This document shows positions 44,213 through 54,230 of a stretch of DNA of 64,000 bases, piece by piece. The stretch's first letter is position 1. Every line of letters starts with the position of its first letter. Under the pieces are notes generated by a model, which did no database searches, was not told where the DNA came from, and saw only the letters and a list, made by a program, of their open reading frames with translations. Source of the stretch: Pedobacter cryophilus (lineage in GTDB: Bacteria; Bacteroidota; Bacteroidia; Sphingobacteriales; Sphingobacteriaceae); contig NZ_SWBP01000005.1 of assembly GCF_005116455.1 (NCBI RefSeq), forward strand, positions 1-64,000. The letters are read 5' to 3'. A program made the position numbers and the translations under genes.

Positions 44213-47200
44213 ATGTTGACCAGCAATAAGTACTTTAAATTAAAAGTTGTTTTAACCTTCATACTTTTTACCCAAATTTTAACTTCTAAAGGGCAGGGTG
44301 TAATTAATATAACTGAAAACAAGTTATGGCATAACCAAGAGCGAGAATTACGTTACCGTCCGGATGGGGAAGATTTTGTAATTACCAACGGAAACCGACT
44401 GTTTACCAGAGCATTGTACGGGACAAATACCGCTTTTAGAGTAGAAACTGGCGATAAACCTGAGTTTGCCTTGTATATGCCCGGCATGGGCGGCAATTTT
44501 AAGTTAGGGGTTGAAAGTAATGGCTCAAACATTTGGTTAAACGATGCTAAAAATGTAGAAGCCAGATACAGGGCCGGAGCAAGAATTTATCAAATTGAAG
44601 ACCCAATTTTAGGCAACGGAACACTTACTTTACATATTTTGGCTTTAGCCGATGCCGAAGGGTTTATTCTTAAATTATCAGCCAAAAACCTGAGTAAGCC
44701 TTTAAACTTTATCACAGCATTTGGTGGTGCAACCGGTAAAAAATTCTCTAGAGATGGAGATATGGGCCCCGATCCGGCCTCAAATTTCTTCTTAAAGCCA
44801 GCTAATTGTACAGATAATATTTACCAACTTGATAAAGCAACCTTTACCTTAAAGTATGGCGTAGGTTTACAAGTAGGGCAAGATGGACGGTATTTTACCG
44901 AAGATTTAAAACAGCAATCTCAACTGAGTAAAGAGCAAATTTTAAAAGGAGTTTTTCCCTCATCAACCGAGTTAAAAATTGTTGATGCTGCTAAATTAAG
45001 TCAGCCGCTTAATTATTTTCAATCCGTAGTTTCCAAAACTCCAGCTTTGGCTGGGAAGTTAAAAATCGAGCAAAACAAAGACTATTATTTCATCATCTAT
45101 AAGCCCGATTCTAAATCAAACTTTAAAAATCAGGCTTCCGCCGAAGTTTTTCAAAAAGCAGAAGAAGCCCGAAAACTCATAGCCGATAGAATTAAAATTA
45201 ACACGCCCGATTCATTTATCAATACCATTGGCGGCACTTTAGCCATTGCAGCTGATGCCAATTGGGAAGCGCCATCTTATATGCATGGCGCAATTGGTTG
45301 GCGAATGCGTTTAAACGGATGGCGTGGCGCTTACATGGCAGATGCTTTGGGTTGGCATGATAGAGCAAAATTAAATTTGCAAAGTTATGCCTTGTCGCAA
45401 GTGAAAACTCCAGAAAGTGGTGTGATTACGCCTGATTCTGCCACACATTTTTCTAGAAGTTTAGAGAAGTTGGGTGTAGGCATGTTTACCAAAGGTTATA
45501 TCAGCAGAGACCCGTTGGGGAAAACCCTAAAAGCCCACCATTATGATATGAATTTGGTGTATATCGATATTTTATTGAGGCATTACCAGTGGAATGGAGA
45601 TTTAACTTTTCTAAAAGAGACTTGGCCGGTTTTAAAGGATCATTTAGAATGGGAAACCAGAAACTTTGATGTAGATAGAGACGGTTTGTATGATGCTTAT
45701 GCCGCAATTTGGGCGAGTGATGCGCTACAGTATAGCGGCGGCGGCGTGGCACATAGTTCGGCATACAATTATTTTGCTTTCAAAAAAGCGGCAGAAATTG
45801 CTATTATTTTAGGTGAAGATGCAACACCTTATAGGAAAGAAGCCAATAAGATTTTAAACGCCATGAATTCTATTTTATGGATGAAAAATAAAGGTGCTTA
45901 CGCTGAGTTTAAAGATGCTATTGGAAACCAATTAATTCATCCATCGGCTGCTTTATGGACTATTTACCACAGCATGGATTCTGAGACCATGAACCCTTTT
46001 CAGGCTTACCAAAGCATGAAATATATTGATAACGAGATTCCACATATTCCAATTAAAGCGAAGGGTTTAGAGGATAATAATTATTATACTTTATCAACCA
46101 CCAATTGGATGCCTTACACTTGGTCGCTCAATAATGTGGCTTTAGCCGAGTCTATGCACACCATTTTAGCAAATTGGCAAGCTGGTAGAAATGAAAATGC
46201 TTTTCATCTTTTCAAAAGCGAAGTGCTGGCTTCTATGTATTTAGGGGGTAGCCCTGGTGCGCTAGTTCAAATCTCACATTATGATGCCATTAGGGCAGAA
46301 GCTTATCGTGATTTTGCCGACCCAGTTGGAATGTTTTCTAGAGCTTTAGTAGAAGGCCTATTTGGTATTAAGCCTGATGCCTTACAAAAAGTAGTCGCCA
46401 TTACTCCGGGTTTACCTGCCAGCTGGAATTATGCTTCCTTCTCTACGCCAGATATTTCTTTTGATTTTAAAAGAAACGGCAAAACAGATAATTATCAAAT
46501 CATTCCCAAATTCCCAATTCAATTAAACCTAAAATTTCAGGTGATTGCTCAAGGAAAAGTAAAGTTGATTACCCTTAACGGGAAAGAAATAAAATGGACA
46601 TACGTTGCCACCTCGGTTGGAAACCCAATTATTGAAATTAATACCGCTGCTGCAGAGAATTATACCATCAAAATAGTTTGGGAAGGAGAAAAACCTTCAT
46701 CGGCTTTGCCAGAGAAAACGTATGTAGCAGGAGGTTCAATTTCCGAAAATATAAATGGAGCTAAGGCCATTAAACTTTACGATCCACAAGAAGCTTTTAA
46801 AACATTTAAAATCACATATAATGGTTTTACTGGAGAGTTAAACGCAAAAACGGGGAATCATACCGCATTTATTCAGGTTGTACAAGGTGATTTAACTTGG
46901 TGGATGCCTTACAGTTTTAAAGTTGAAAATGCGGTTGAGTTGGTAAAATCAAACGATACTGAATTAAATCAGCAGGGTTTTAAAATCAAAAACAACACGA
47001 ATCAAAATCAAATTGTAAATGTTTCTGTAAACGGATTTGAAACCAAATTAACAATTGAATCAGAGAAAACATCTAATGAAATTCAAATTCCAGAGGCAGA
47101 TTTAATCACAGGTACAAACCTCCTTAAAATGCAATTAGCCAATGGAGAAGTAATTTCAGAAAAATTGGTGAATTGGAATGTTAAAACAGCTAAAAAGCAA

Positions 47201-47911
47201 GAGCAAATAGACCTATCAAATTATTTTAATGATAAAGTCACTCAAATTTTCAAGAATCAATATTTAACGCCTCGTCCGCAGGTTACTACTTTACAATTAC
47301 CTTGGCAAGGCACAGGAGATTGGCCTCATCCACTAGAAACTCATGAAATTGATGATACTGGTTTACGAAAATTGGCTGGCGAAACCAATCGTTTTTCTAT
47401 TCCCCAAGGCATCAGCTTTGTTACTCCAAATAGCATCGACAAAAAGAACATTCTTTTTACTTCGCAATGGGATAATTACCCAAAAGAAGCTAGTATTCCT
47501 TTAACAGGAAAAGCTTCTCATGCTTATTTATTAATGGCGGGTTCTACCAACCCAATGCAAAGTCAGCTAGAAAATGGAGCCGTTTTAGTGGAATATACTG
47601 ATGGAACTACAGCTAAACTTTCGCTCAAAAATCCAGAAACCTGGTGGCCAATTGAAGAAGATTATTATACCGATGGTTTTGCTTTTTCTTTAAAACAACC
47701 TCGTCCACCAAGAATACATTTAAAAACAGGTTTAATAGTTTCAGGAGAAGAATCAAAAGCAAAATATAACGGAGTGGAGATTAAAGGTGGCGCTGCAACT
47801 ATCTTAGATATCCCACTTGATAAATCAAAAATATTAAAAAAAATTACGCTACAAACCATTGCAAATGATGTAGTAATAGGTTTAATGGCTGTAACTTTAA
47901 TTAGAGAATAA
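44213..47911 (+). CDS. Very large secreted DUF4450-type enzyme, putative new glycosidase
   Basis: A 1232-aa secreted protein (signal peptide to about residue 27). The N-terminal part has the DUF4450 layout: LWHNQERELRYRPDGEDFVI, RALYGTNTAFRVE, ALYMPGMGGN. The centre resembles an (alpha/alpha)6 glycoside hydrolase barrel: WRMRLNGWRGAYMADALGWHD, DRDGLYDAYAAIWASDALQY, and WMPYTWSLNN. The C-terminal third has beta-sandwich segments, including WWPIEEDYYTDGF. Acidic residues in the barrel are candidates for catalysis, but the mechanism has not been assigned to a family that I can name. It lies between the BNR_4 protein and GH2, so a substrate within the same pectic or arabinogalactan target is likely. 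Confidence 0.7.
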   Translation: MLTSNKYFKLKVVLTFILFTQILTSKGQGVINITENKLWHNQERELRYRPDGEDFVITNGNRLFTRALYGTNTAFRVETGDKPEFALYMPGMGGNFKLGVESNGSNIWLNDAKNVEARYRAGARIYQIEDPILGNGTLTLHILALADAEGFILKLSAKNLSKPLNFITAFGGATGKKFSRDGDMGPDPASNFFLKPANCTDNIYQLDKATFTLKYGVGLQVGQDGRYFTEDLKQQSQLSKEQILKGVFPSSTELKIVDAAKLSQPLNYFQSVVSKTPALAGKLKIEQNKDYYFIIYKPDSKSNFKNQASAEVFQKAEEARKLIADRIKINTPDSFINTIGGTLAIAADANWEAPSYMHGAIGWRMRLNGWRGAYMADALGWHDRAKLNLQSYALSQVKTPESGVITPDSATHFSRSLEKLGVGMFTKGYISRDPLGKTLKAHHYDMNLVYIDILLRHYQWNGDLTFLKETWPVLKDHLEWETRNFDVDRDGLYDAYAAIWASDALQYSGGGVAHSSAYNYFAFKKAAEIAIILGEDATPYRKEANKILNAMNSILWMKNKGAYAEFKDAIGNQLIHPSAALWTIYHSMDSETMNPFQAYQSMKYIDNEIPHIPIKAKGLEDNNYYTLSTTNWMPYTWSLNNVALAESMHTILANWQAGRNENAFHLFKSEVLASMYLGGSPGALVQISHYDAIRAEAYRDFADPVGMFSRALVEGLFGIKPDALQKVVAITPGLPASWNYASFSTPDISFDFKRNGKTDNYQIIPKFPIQLNLKFQVIAQGKVKLITLNGKEIKWTYVATSVGNPIIEINTAAAENYTIKIVWEGEKPSSALPEKTYVAGGSISENINGAKAIKLYDPQEAFKTFKITYNGFTGELNAKTGNHTAFIQVVQGDLTWWMPYSFKVENAVELVKSNDTELNQQGFKIKNNTNQNQIVNVSVNGFETKLTIESEKTSNEIQIPEADLITGTNLLKMQLANGEVISEKLVNWNVKTAKKQEQIDLSNYFNDKVTQIFKNQYLTPRPQVTTLQLPWQGTGDWPHPLETHEIDDTGLRKLAGETNRFSIPQGISFVTPNSIDKKNILFTSQWDNYPKEASIPLTGKASHAYLLMAGSTNPMQSQLENGAVLVEYTDGTTAKLSLKNPETWWPIEEDYYTDGFAFSLKQPRPPRIHLKTGLIVSGEESKAKYNGVEIKGGAATILDIPLDKSKILKKITLQTIANDVVIGLMAVTLIRE

Positions 47912-47963
47912 ATGTTCACCTTACAAAAAGACCACTAAGACTAATAAAAAACACTATAGTTAT

Positions 47964-50330
47964 ATGTTTAAATCCATTTTTGTCTATTTCATTTCTTTGC
48001 TATTTATTCATTCATCTTATTCGCAAACCCAACTTTTTAATCAAGATTGGGAATTTGTGAAGGATATAGATACCGCAATTAATCCAACTTTATTTGAAAG
48101 AAATAGTAAGGTAGTATGGCAAAAAATCAGCATTCCGCATACTGCTAATATAGAACCTATTGAAAAAGTAAAGCAACAATGGCAAGGCATTGCTTTTTAC
48201 AGAAAGTTTTTTACTGTTTCAGCTACTGAAAAGGGAAAGCATTTGGCTTTTAAATTTGATGGTGCTATGCAAGAAGCAGATGTTTACCTCAACGGTAAAA
48301 AAGTGCTGAATCATAAAGGAGGTTATTTGCCTTTTTATGTTAATGTAACCGATGGAATAAATTACGGCTCAGAGAATGTGATTTTAGTAAAATTAAATAA
48401 TCAGGATAATCCTATCATCCCACCCGGAAAACCTATTGCCGATTTAGATTTTAACTATTACAGCGGCATTTATAGAAATGTTTGGTTCATCAAAAAAAAT
48501 CAATTGCACATTTCTGATGCGGTTGCAGCCAACAGAAAAGCTGGTGGTGGCTTATTGGTTCATTATGAAAATGTAACATCATCGTCGGCTACACTAACTC
48601 TTCAAACAGAAGTAGAAAACGGTGGAGATTTGGAGCGTACAGCATCAATAAGGACTAAGTTATTTGATCCAAATGGTAAATTAGTAGCCTCAAATAATGT
48701 CCCTATTGCAATAGATATTAGAGAAAATGATTTTGAGCTTTTTACACAAGTTATTGAAATTCAAAATCCTCAATTATGGTCGCCAAATTTGCCTTATCTC
48801 TACACGCTAAAAGTTGAAGTTTTAGAGAATGGAAAAGTTATAGATACAGAACAAATTAAAACCGGAATTAGAAGTTTAAAAATTGAAGCCAGTGCTTTGA
48901 CTTTGAATGGAGAAAAAATAGTGATTAGAGGCACTAATCGCCATCAGGAGTATCCTTATGTTGGCAATGCGCTTTCGGATCAAGCGCAATACCGAGACGC
49001 TTATAAAATTAAGCAAGCAGGGTTTAATTTTGTGAGAAGTTCACATTATCCTCATGCTAATTCTTTTTTAGATGCTTGTGATGAGTTGGGTATTTTAGTA
49101 ATGGATGCCATACCGGGTTGGCAGTTTGTGGGAAAAGAAGCCTTTACAGAAAACAGCTATCAAGATACCCGAGATATGATAAGAAGAGATCGTAACCATC
49201 CTTCTATTATTATGTGGGAAGCTTCGCTAAATGAATCGGGCATGAGTAAAGCCTACATGAAAAAAACGCATCAGATTGTGCATGAAGAATTACCATTTAA
49301 CGATACCTATTCTGCTGGTTGGATAGACGATGCTTACGATGTTTTTTTACCTGCCCGTCAGCATGGTAAATACCCGGTTTATTGGAAAAACTATCAAAAA
49401 AATAAACCTTTGCTTATTGCCGAATATGGCGATTGGGAGTATTATGCAGGGAATGCTGGTTTCAATCAAAAAGAATATCAAAACCTAAATAAAGAAGAAA
49501 AATCATCACGACAGTTAAGGGCTTTTGGTCAAAAACGTTTATTGCAACAAGCGTTAAATTATCAAGAATCTCATAACGATAATTTAAATGGAAAAGCCAT
49601 TGGAGATGCCAATTGGTTGATTTTTGATTACAAAAGAGGTTATGCTGATGATATTGAATCATCGGGAATTATGGATATAGTAAGGCTGCCAAAGTTTGCT
49701 TTTTACTTTTATCAAAGTCAGTTGAATCCAAATTTGAAGGGCGAAAATGAATTCAATAAACCCATGTTGTCTATCGCTAATTATTGGTCAAATATTGGAG
49801 ATTCTACGGTGAAAATTTACAGTAATTGTGAAGAAGTAGAACTGTTTTTAAACGGAAAATCTTTAGGGAAACAAAAGCCAGATCAGGATAAAAATTCCAA
49901 CAATTTAAAGCATCCTCCATTTACTTTCTCCATCAATGAGTTTACAGCAGGAACATTAACTGCGCTCGGTTTCATCAACAATCAAGAAGTGATTAAACAA
50001 GTGGTGAAAACGCCAGAAAAACCTGTAAAAATCAATTTAAGGGTTGATTTTAGTGGGAAGAATTTAAAAGCCGGAACCAATGATGTGGTGTTTGTTTATG
50101 CGGAAGTTTTAGATGCTAATGGCACAATCATTCCTGCTGCAAACCATAGCATTGAGTTTGAATTACAAGGTGACGCAGAAAATATTGCTCCAAAATTGGT
50201 GAAAGCCGAAGCAGGTATTGCTACTATTTTGTTAAAAGCTGGAAATAAGCCAGGCAAAATTAAAGTAACAGCAAAATCAGAAGGATTAAATCAAGCGCAA
50301 TTAAAAATCAAATCAGTAAAATCAAATTGA
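47964..50330 (+). CDS. Glycoside hydrolase family 2 (beta-galactosidase-like)
   Basis: A 788-aa periplasmic enzyme (signal peptide to about residue 20). Domain order: sugar-binding jelly roll (about 25-185), immunoglobulin-like domain (190-300), TIM barrel (305-570) and C-terminal DUF4982-like and Ig-like domains. The acid/base is E424 in MWEASLNES and the nucleophile E487 in LLIAEYGDWEY. GH2 covers galactosidases, glucuronidases and mannosidases; the specificity cannot be decided by motif. Given GH35 and GH51 nearby, beta-galactosidase or beta-glucuronidase on arabinogalactan side chains is plausible. Its stop codon (50328-50330) lies 26 bp before the next start. Confidence 0.9.
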   Translation: MFKSIFVYFISLLFIHSSYSQTQLFNQDWEFVKDIDTAINPTLFERNSKVVWQKISIPHTANIEPIEKVKQQWQGIAFYRKFFTVSATEKGKHLAFKFDGAMQEADVYLNGKKVLNHKGGYLPFYVNVTDGINYGSENVILVKLNNQDNPIIPPGKPIADLDFNYYSGIYRNVWFIKKNQLHISDAVAANRKAGGGLLVHYENVTSSSATLTLQTEVENGGDLERTASIRTKLFDPNGKLVASNNVPIAIDIRENDFELFTQVIEIQNPQLWSPNLPYLYTLKVEVLENGKVIDTEQIKTGIRSLKIEASALTLNGEKIVIRGTNRHQEYPYVGNALSDQAQYRDAYKIKQAGFNFVRSSHYPHANSFLDACDELGILVMDAIPGWQFVGKEAFTENSYQDTRDMIRRDRNHPSIIMWEASLNESGMSKAYMKKTHQIVHEELPFNDTYSAGWIDDAYDVFLPARQHGKYPVYWKNYQKNKPLLIAEYGDWEYYAGNAGFNQKEYQNLNKEEKSSRQLRAFGQKRLLQQALNYQESHNDNLNGKAIGDANWLIFDYKRGYADDIESSGIMDIVRLPKFAFYFYQSQLNPNLKGENEFNKPMLSIANYWSNIGDSTVKIYSNCEEVELFLNGKSLGKQKPDQDKNSNNLKHPPFTFSINEFTAGTLTALGFINNQEVIKQVVKTPEKPVKINLRVDFSGKNLKAGTNDVVFVYAEVLDANGTIIPAANHSIEFELQGDAENIAPKLVKAEAGIATILLKAGNKPGKIKVTAKSEGLNQAQLKIKSVKSN

Positions 50331-50356
50331 ATATCACCGATATAAACCAAACAAAA

Positions 50357-51727
50357 ATGAAACTGAAGGCAGTAAAAATCGTCCTCACTAGTGTACTTGT
50401 GTTATTATTAAATATAGCATTTGCACAAATAGGCACAAGGTTTCCATCTGAAAAAAAGATTGTAAAAGATCCAGTTACAGGTGTAGAGCTTGTTTTTTTA
50501 ACCAGTAAAGCCAAAGGCGATGGTAAAATTTACCAAACGCATAATCAATGGACAGCGGATAGTAAATGGTTAATTTTTAAATCGGATAGAGTACGCGGAG
50601 AAGCCATGGCCGTAAATGAACAAACTGGGGATATTGTACAGGTAACCGAGGGCGGATATATGGGGATGCTTAATATAGCCAGAAACTCCATGAAACTTTA
50701 TTTTATGCGTAGAATAGGCAACAGAGCGAATCCCAATAATGCGGTTCAAATTGTTGAAGTTGATTTAGAAAAATTATTTAAAGACAGTGAGGCCGGAACT
50801 TTAAAAACTGCTGATACTTATCAAAAAGTTTGTGGCACTACTCCGCCAGAAATTGGTGCAGGTGGTGATATGGCTTTGGATGGAGACGAAAAAAGAGTTT
50901 ATTTTAGAGTGGGCGAAGCCGATGCTGCAAAGCATTTAGCCCCAAACACCAAATTAGAAGAAAATTTTGGTCCGCGTAAAATGGGAGCTGGTCCCGCAGG
51001 TATAGCCTGTATGGATTTAACCACAGGCAAAGTAAATCATGTAATTTCTGTCCCTTTTCAGGTTGGGCATATCCAAACTAACCCTTGGATGCCGGGCGAA
51101 ATTGTTTTTTGTTGGGAAACCGGAGGCAAATCTCCACAACGTATTTGGACTGTAAACGCTGATGGAGCAGGCTTACGTCCACTTTACCCCGAAGCGGATT
51201 ATGAATGGGTAACTCATGAAGCAGTCATTACCAAAGACGAAGTAGCTTTTGCTATTATGGGGCATCGCAAAATACCCGGTACCAATACCAATGTAGCCGC
51301 AGGAACTGAGGTTGGCGGTGCCAATCCGGGTCAAGATGCAGCTTGGGGACCGTCCGGCACTCGTGAGAAACCAACCGGTTTAGCTATTGTAAATTTTAGA
51401 ACAAGAGAAACTTATATTGTTGGTCAAACACCAAGCGGAAGCGGATTGTGGCATGTAAGTGGTTCATCTGATGGTAGATTTGCCGTTGGCGATGATTTTT
51501 CTAGAAGCCTTTATTTAATAGACAGGCAAACAAAAGAAATGATGTTGTTAACCACAGGGCATAAAGCAACAGCTGCAGATCATCCGCATCCAACTTTTAG
51601 TCCTGATGGCACAAGAATACAAATTCAATCAGCTATGCTTTCTGAAGATAACAGATCAATGAATATTTGTATTGTTCCCGTTCCCCAGGCTTGGTTAAAA
51701 CGAGTTGCTCCAACAAAGAAACCATAA
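50357..51727 (+). CDS. PL22-like (oligogalacturonate lyase family) beta-propeller protein
   Basis: A 456-aa secreted protein with signal peptide MKLKAVKIVLTSVLVLLLN. The body is a propeller with WD40/PD40-like strands: THNQWTADSKWLIFKSDR, VGHIQTNPWMPGEIVF, ADYEWVTHEAVI and DHPHPTFSPDGTRI. It resembles oligogalacturonide lyases of PL22. The start at 50357 is preferred to an upstream TTG at 50327, which would overlap the end of GH2 and give no signal peptide. The catalytic residues of PL22 could not be placed with certainty, and the family includes many untested members. The GH35 gene starts 12 bp downstream. Confidence 0.72.
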   Translation: MKLKAVKIVLTSVLVLLLNIAFAQIGTRFPSEKKIVKDPVTGVELVFLTSKAKGDGKIYQTHNQWTADSKWLIFKSDRVRGEAMAVNEQTGDIVQVTEGGYMGMLNIARNSMKLYFMRRIGNRANPNNAVQIVEVDLEKLFKDSEAGTLKTADTYQKVCGTTPPEIGAGGDMALDGDEKRVYFRVGEADAAKHLAPNTKLEENFGPRKMGAGPAGIACMDLTTGKVNHVISVPFQVGHIQTNPWMPGEIVFCWETGGKSPQRIWTVNADGAGLRPLYPEADYEWVTHEAVITKDEVAFAIMGHRKIPGTNTNVAAGTEVGGANPGQDAAWGPSGTREKPTGLAIVNFRTRETYIVGQTPSGSGLWHVSGSSDGRFAVGDDFSRSLYLIDRQTKEMMLLTTGHKATAADHPHPTFSPDGTRIQIQSAMLSEDNRSMNICIVPVPQAWLKRVAPTKKP

Positions 51728-51739
51728 AAGCCCTTAAAA

Positions 51740-54091
51740 ATGATGATGAAGAAGACGTTTGTCCTTATCTATATATTACTCAACTTGGCTTTTGCTGCAA
51801 ACAGTCAAGGTTTAAAAACTAATCCACAAACGTTTATTGCGGGCAATAAAGAATTTTTATTAAACGGAAAACCTTATGTAGTAAGGGCTGGAGAATTGCA
51901 TTTTCCAAGAATTCCTCGCGAATATTGGGATCAAAGAATAAAGCTTACCAAAGCCATGGGAATGAATACCATTTGTATTTATCTTTTTTGGAATTTTCAT
52001 GAGCAAGAACAAGATGTTTTTGATTTTACAGGGCAAAAAGATGTAGCTGCTTTTGTAAAATTGGTACAAGAAAACGGAATGTATTGTATTGTAAGACCTG
52101 GGCCTTATGCTTGCGCCGAGTGGGATATGGGCGGTTTACCCTGGTGGTTATTAAAGAAACAAGATATTGAGGTGCGTACCGCTAAAGATGCTTTTTTTAT
52201 GCAACGTACTGCCAAATATTTGCAAAAAGTTGGGGAGCAATTGGCGCCACTTCAAATTCAAAATGGTGGTAATATCATTATGGTGCAGGTAGAAAATGAG
52301 TTTGCTTCTTTTGGAAACGAGCAACCTTATATGGAAGCCGTTAAAAACGAAGTGATAAAAGCAGGGTTTGATAAAGTACAATTATTTAGATGCGATTGGT
52401 CTTCTAATTTTAATAAATACGAATTGGATGGCGTGGCTACTACTTTAAATTTTGGGGCAGGTTCTGATATTGATAAGCAGTTTAAAATCTTTCAAGAAAA
52501 ATACCCCACATCGCCATTAATGTGTAGCGAGTATTGGTCGGGTTGGTTTGATCATTGGGGTCGTCCGCATGAAACAAGGTCTATTTCATCCTTCATTGGG
52601 AGTTTAAAAGATATGCTGGATAGGAAAATTTCTTTCAGTTTATACATGGCGCATGGCGGCACATCTTTTGGCCAGTGGGGCGGAGCAAATGCGCCCCCAT
52701 ACTCTGCAATGGCAACATCTTATGATTATAATGCGCCCATTGGCGAACAAGGAAATACTACTGATAAGTTTTTTGCAGTAAGAGATTTATTGAAGAATTA
52801 CCTACAAGAAGGAGAGAGTTTGGGCGAAATTCCATCCGCTATGCCTGTAATAGAAATACCCACTTTTTATTTAAACCAAACGGCTAATCTTTTTGATAAT
52901 CTGCCTAAAGGCATCAAATCAGAAAATATACAACCTATGGAAATGTTTAACCAAGGTTGGGGTCGCATCCTGTATAGAACCACTTTAAAACCATCAGCTA
53001 TAAAACAAAAACTAGTGATTACGGAGGTGCATGATTGGGCAAATGTGTTTATTAATGGAAAATCAATAGGTAGGTTAGACCGAAGAAGGGGCGATAATAG
53101 TATAGAAATTCCAGCATCGGCGAAAGCCTTGCAATTAGATATTTTAGTGGAAGCAACAGGCCGAGTGAACTACGGAAAAGCCATTATTGATAGAAAAGGA
53201 ATTACCCAAAAAGTGGAGTTAATTAATGGGAAAGAGAAAGTAGCATTAAAGAATTGGACGGTGTATAATTTCCCGGTTGATTATGGTTTTCAAACCAAGG
53301 CTAAGTTTAAAAAACGAGAAAATAATGGTCCCGCTTGGTTTAAAGGAGAATTTAATTTAGAAAAAACTGGCGATACTTTTTTAGATGTAAGCACTTGGGG
53401 AAAAGGGATGGTTTGGGTTAACGGCTATAATATGGGTAGGTTTTGGAAAATTGGACCTCAGCAAACATTATTTATGCCAGGTGTTTGGCTTAAAAAAGGT
53501 AAGAATGAAATCATTGTTTTAGATGTGGATAATCCAAAAGAAACCAAAATTACAGGGTTGAAAGAAGCTATTTTAAATGAATTAAACCAAGATGAATCTT
53601 TACTACACCGCACTAAAAATCAAAATTTAGATCTTTCTGCCGAAAAGCCAATTGAAACAGGTGCTTTCGCAGCCGGAAATGGATGGAAAGAAGTAAAATT
53701 TGAGGGTGTACAACAAGGGCGCTATTTATGTTTTGAAGCCTTAAATTCACAACAAGAAAAAGATGTTTTAAGCGCTATTGCCGAGTTAGAATTGATTGGA
53801 AAAGACGGAAATTCAATTTCGACCTTAAAGTGGAAGGTGGTTTATGCAGATTCTGAAGAAATTACTGCTGCCAATAACGCGGCTGATAAAGTTTACGACC
53901 AGCAAGAATCTACTTTTTGGCAAAGCCAAGCCGTTGGAGGCAAGCCCAAACATCCGCATCAAATTGTGATAGATTTGGGTGAAGTTACAGCGGTTAGTGG
54001 TCTAAAATATCTTCCTCGATCTGATAAAAGCCAAAACGGAATGGTTAAAGATTATAGAATTTTTATTAAAACAGAACCGTTTAAAATGTGA
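51740..54091 (+). CDS. Glycoside hydrolase family 35 beta-galactosidase with C-terminal F5/8 C-like domain
   Basis: A 783-aa secreted beta-galactosidase (signal peptide to about residue 23). The GH35 barrel covers about 30-360, with RPGPYACAEWDMGGLPWWL, acid/base E187 in VENEFASFG and nucleophile E264 in SEYWSGWFDHWG. Jelly-roll domains follow, with WKGEFNLEK-like and WGKGMVWVNGYNMGRFW segments (about 530-570). The last 130 residues resemble a discoidin (F5/8 type C) sugar-binding domain, ending DYRIFIKTEP. It should remove terminal beta-galactose. It lies 12 bp after the PL22-like gene. The ATG is uncertain among three near the start. Confidence 0.93.
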   Translation: MMMKKTFVLIYILLNLAFAANSQGLKTNPQTFIAGNKEFLLNGKPYVVRAGELHFPRIPREYWDQRIKLTKAMGMNTICIYLFWNFHEQEQDVFDFTGQKDVAAFVKLVQENGMYCIVRPGPYACAEWDMGGLPWWLLKKQDIEVRTAKDAFFMQRTAKYLQKVGEQLAPLQIQNGGNIIMVQVENEFASFGNEQPYMEAVKNEVIKAGFDKVQLFRCDWSSNFNKYELDGVATTLNFGAGSDIDKQFKIFQEKYPTSPLMCSEYWSGWFDHWGRPHETRSISSFIGSLKDMLDRKISFSLYMAHGGTSFGQWGGANAPPYSAMATSYDYNAPIGEQGNTTDKFFAVRDLLKNYLQEGESLGEIPSAMPVIEIPTFYLNQTANLFDNLPKGIKSENIQPMEMFNQGWGRILYRTTLKPSAIKQKLVITEVHDWANVFINGKSIGRLDRRRGDNSIEIPASAKALQLDILVEATGRVNYGKAIIDRKGITQKVELINGKEKVALKNWTVYNFPVDYGFQTKAKFKKRENNGPAWFKGEFNLEKTGDTFLDVSTWGKGMVWVNGYNMGRFWKIGPQQTLFMPGVWLKKGKNEIIVLDVDNPKETKITGLKEAILNELNQDESLLHRTKNQNLDLSAEKPIETGAFAAGNGWKEVKFEGVQQGRYLCFEALNSQQEKDVLSAIAELELIGKDGNSISTLKWKVVYADSEEITAANNAADKVYDQQESTFWQSQAVGGKPKHPHQIVIDLGEVTAVSGLKYLPRSDKSQNGMVKDYRIFIKTEPFKM

Positions 54092-54230
54092 TTATTATTT
54101 AATGCAGGATAACACAGGATACCCAAATAAGTTATTGCACATAAATTAGTTGTCAGATTAATTTTAACCAATTATTATCTTCAATTTTAAATTTTCTTGG
54201 TTTACAGCCAAATTAGCTTATTTATATAAT

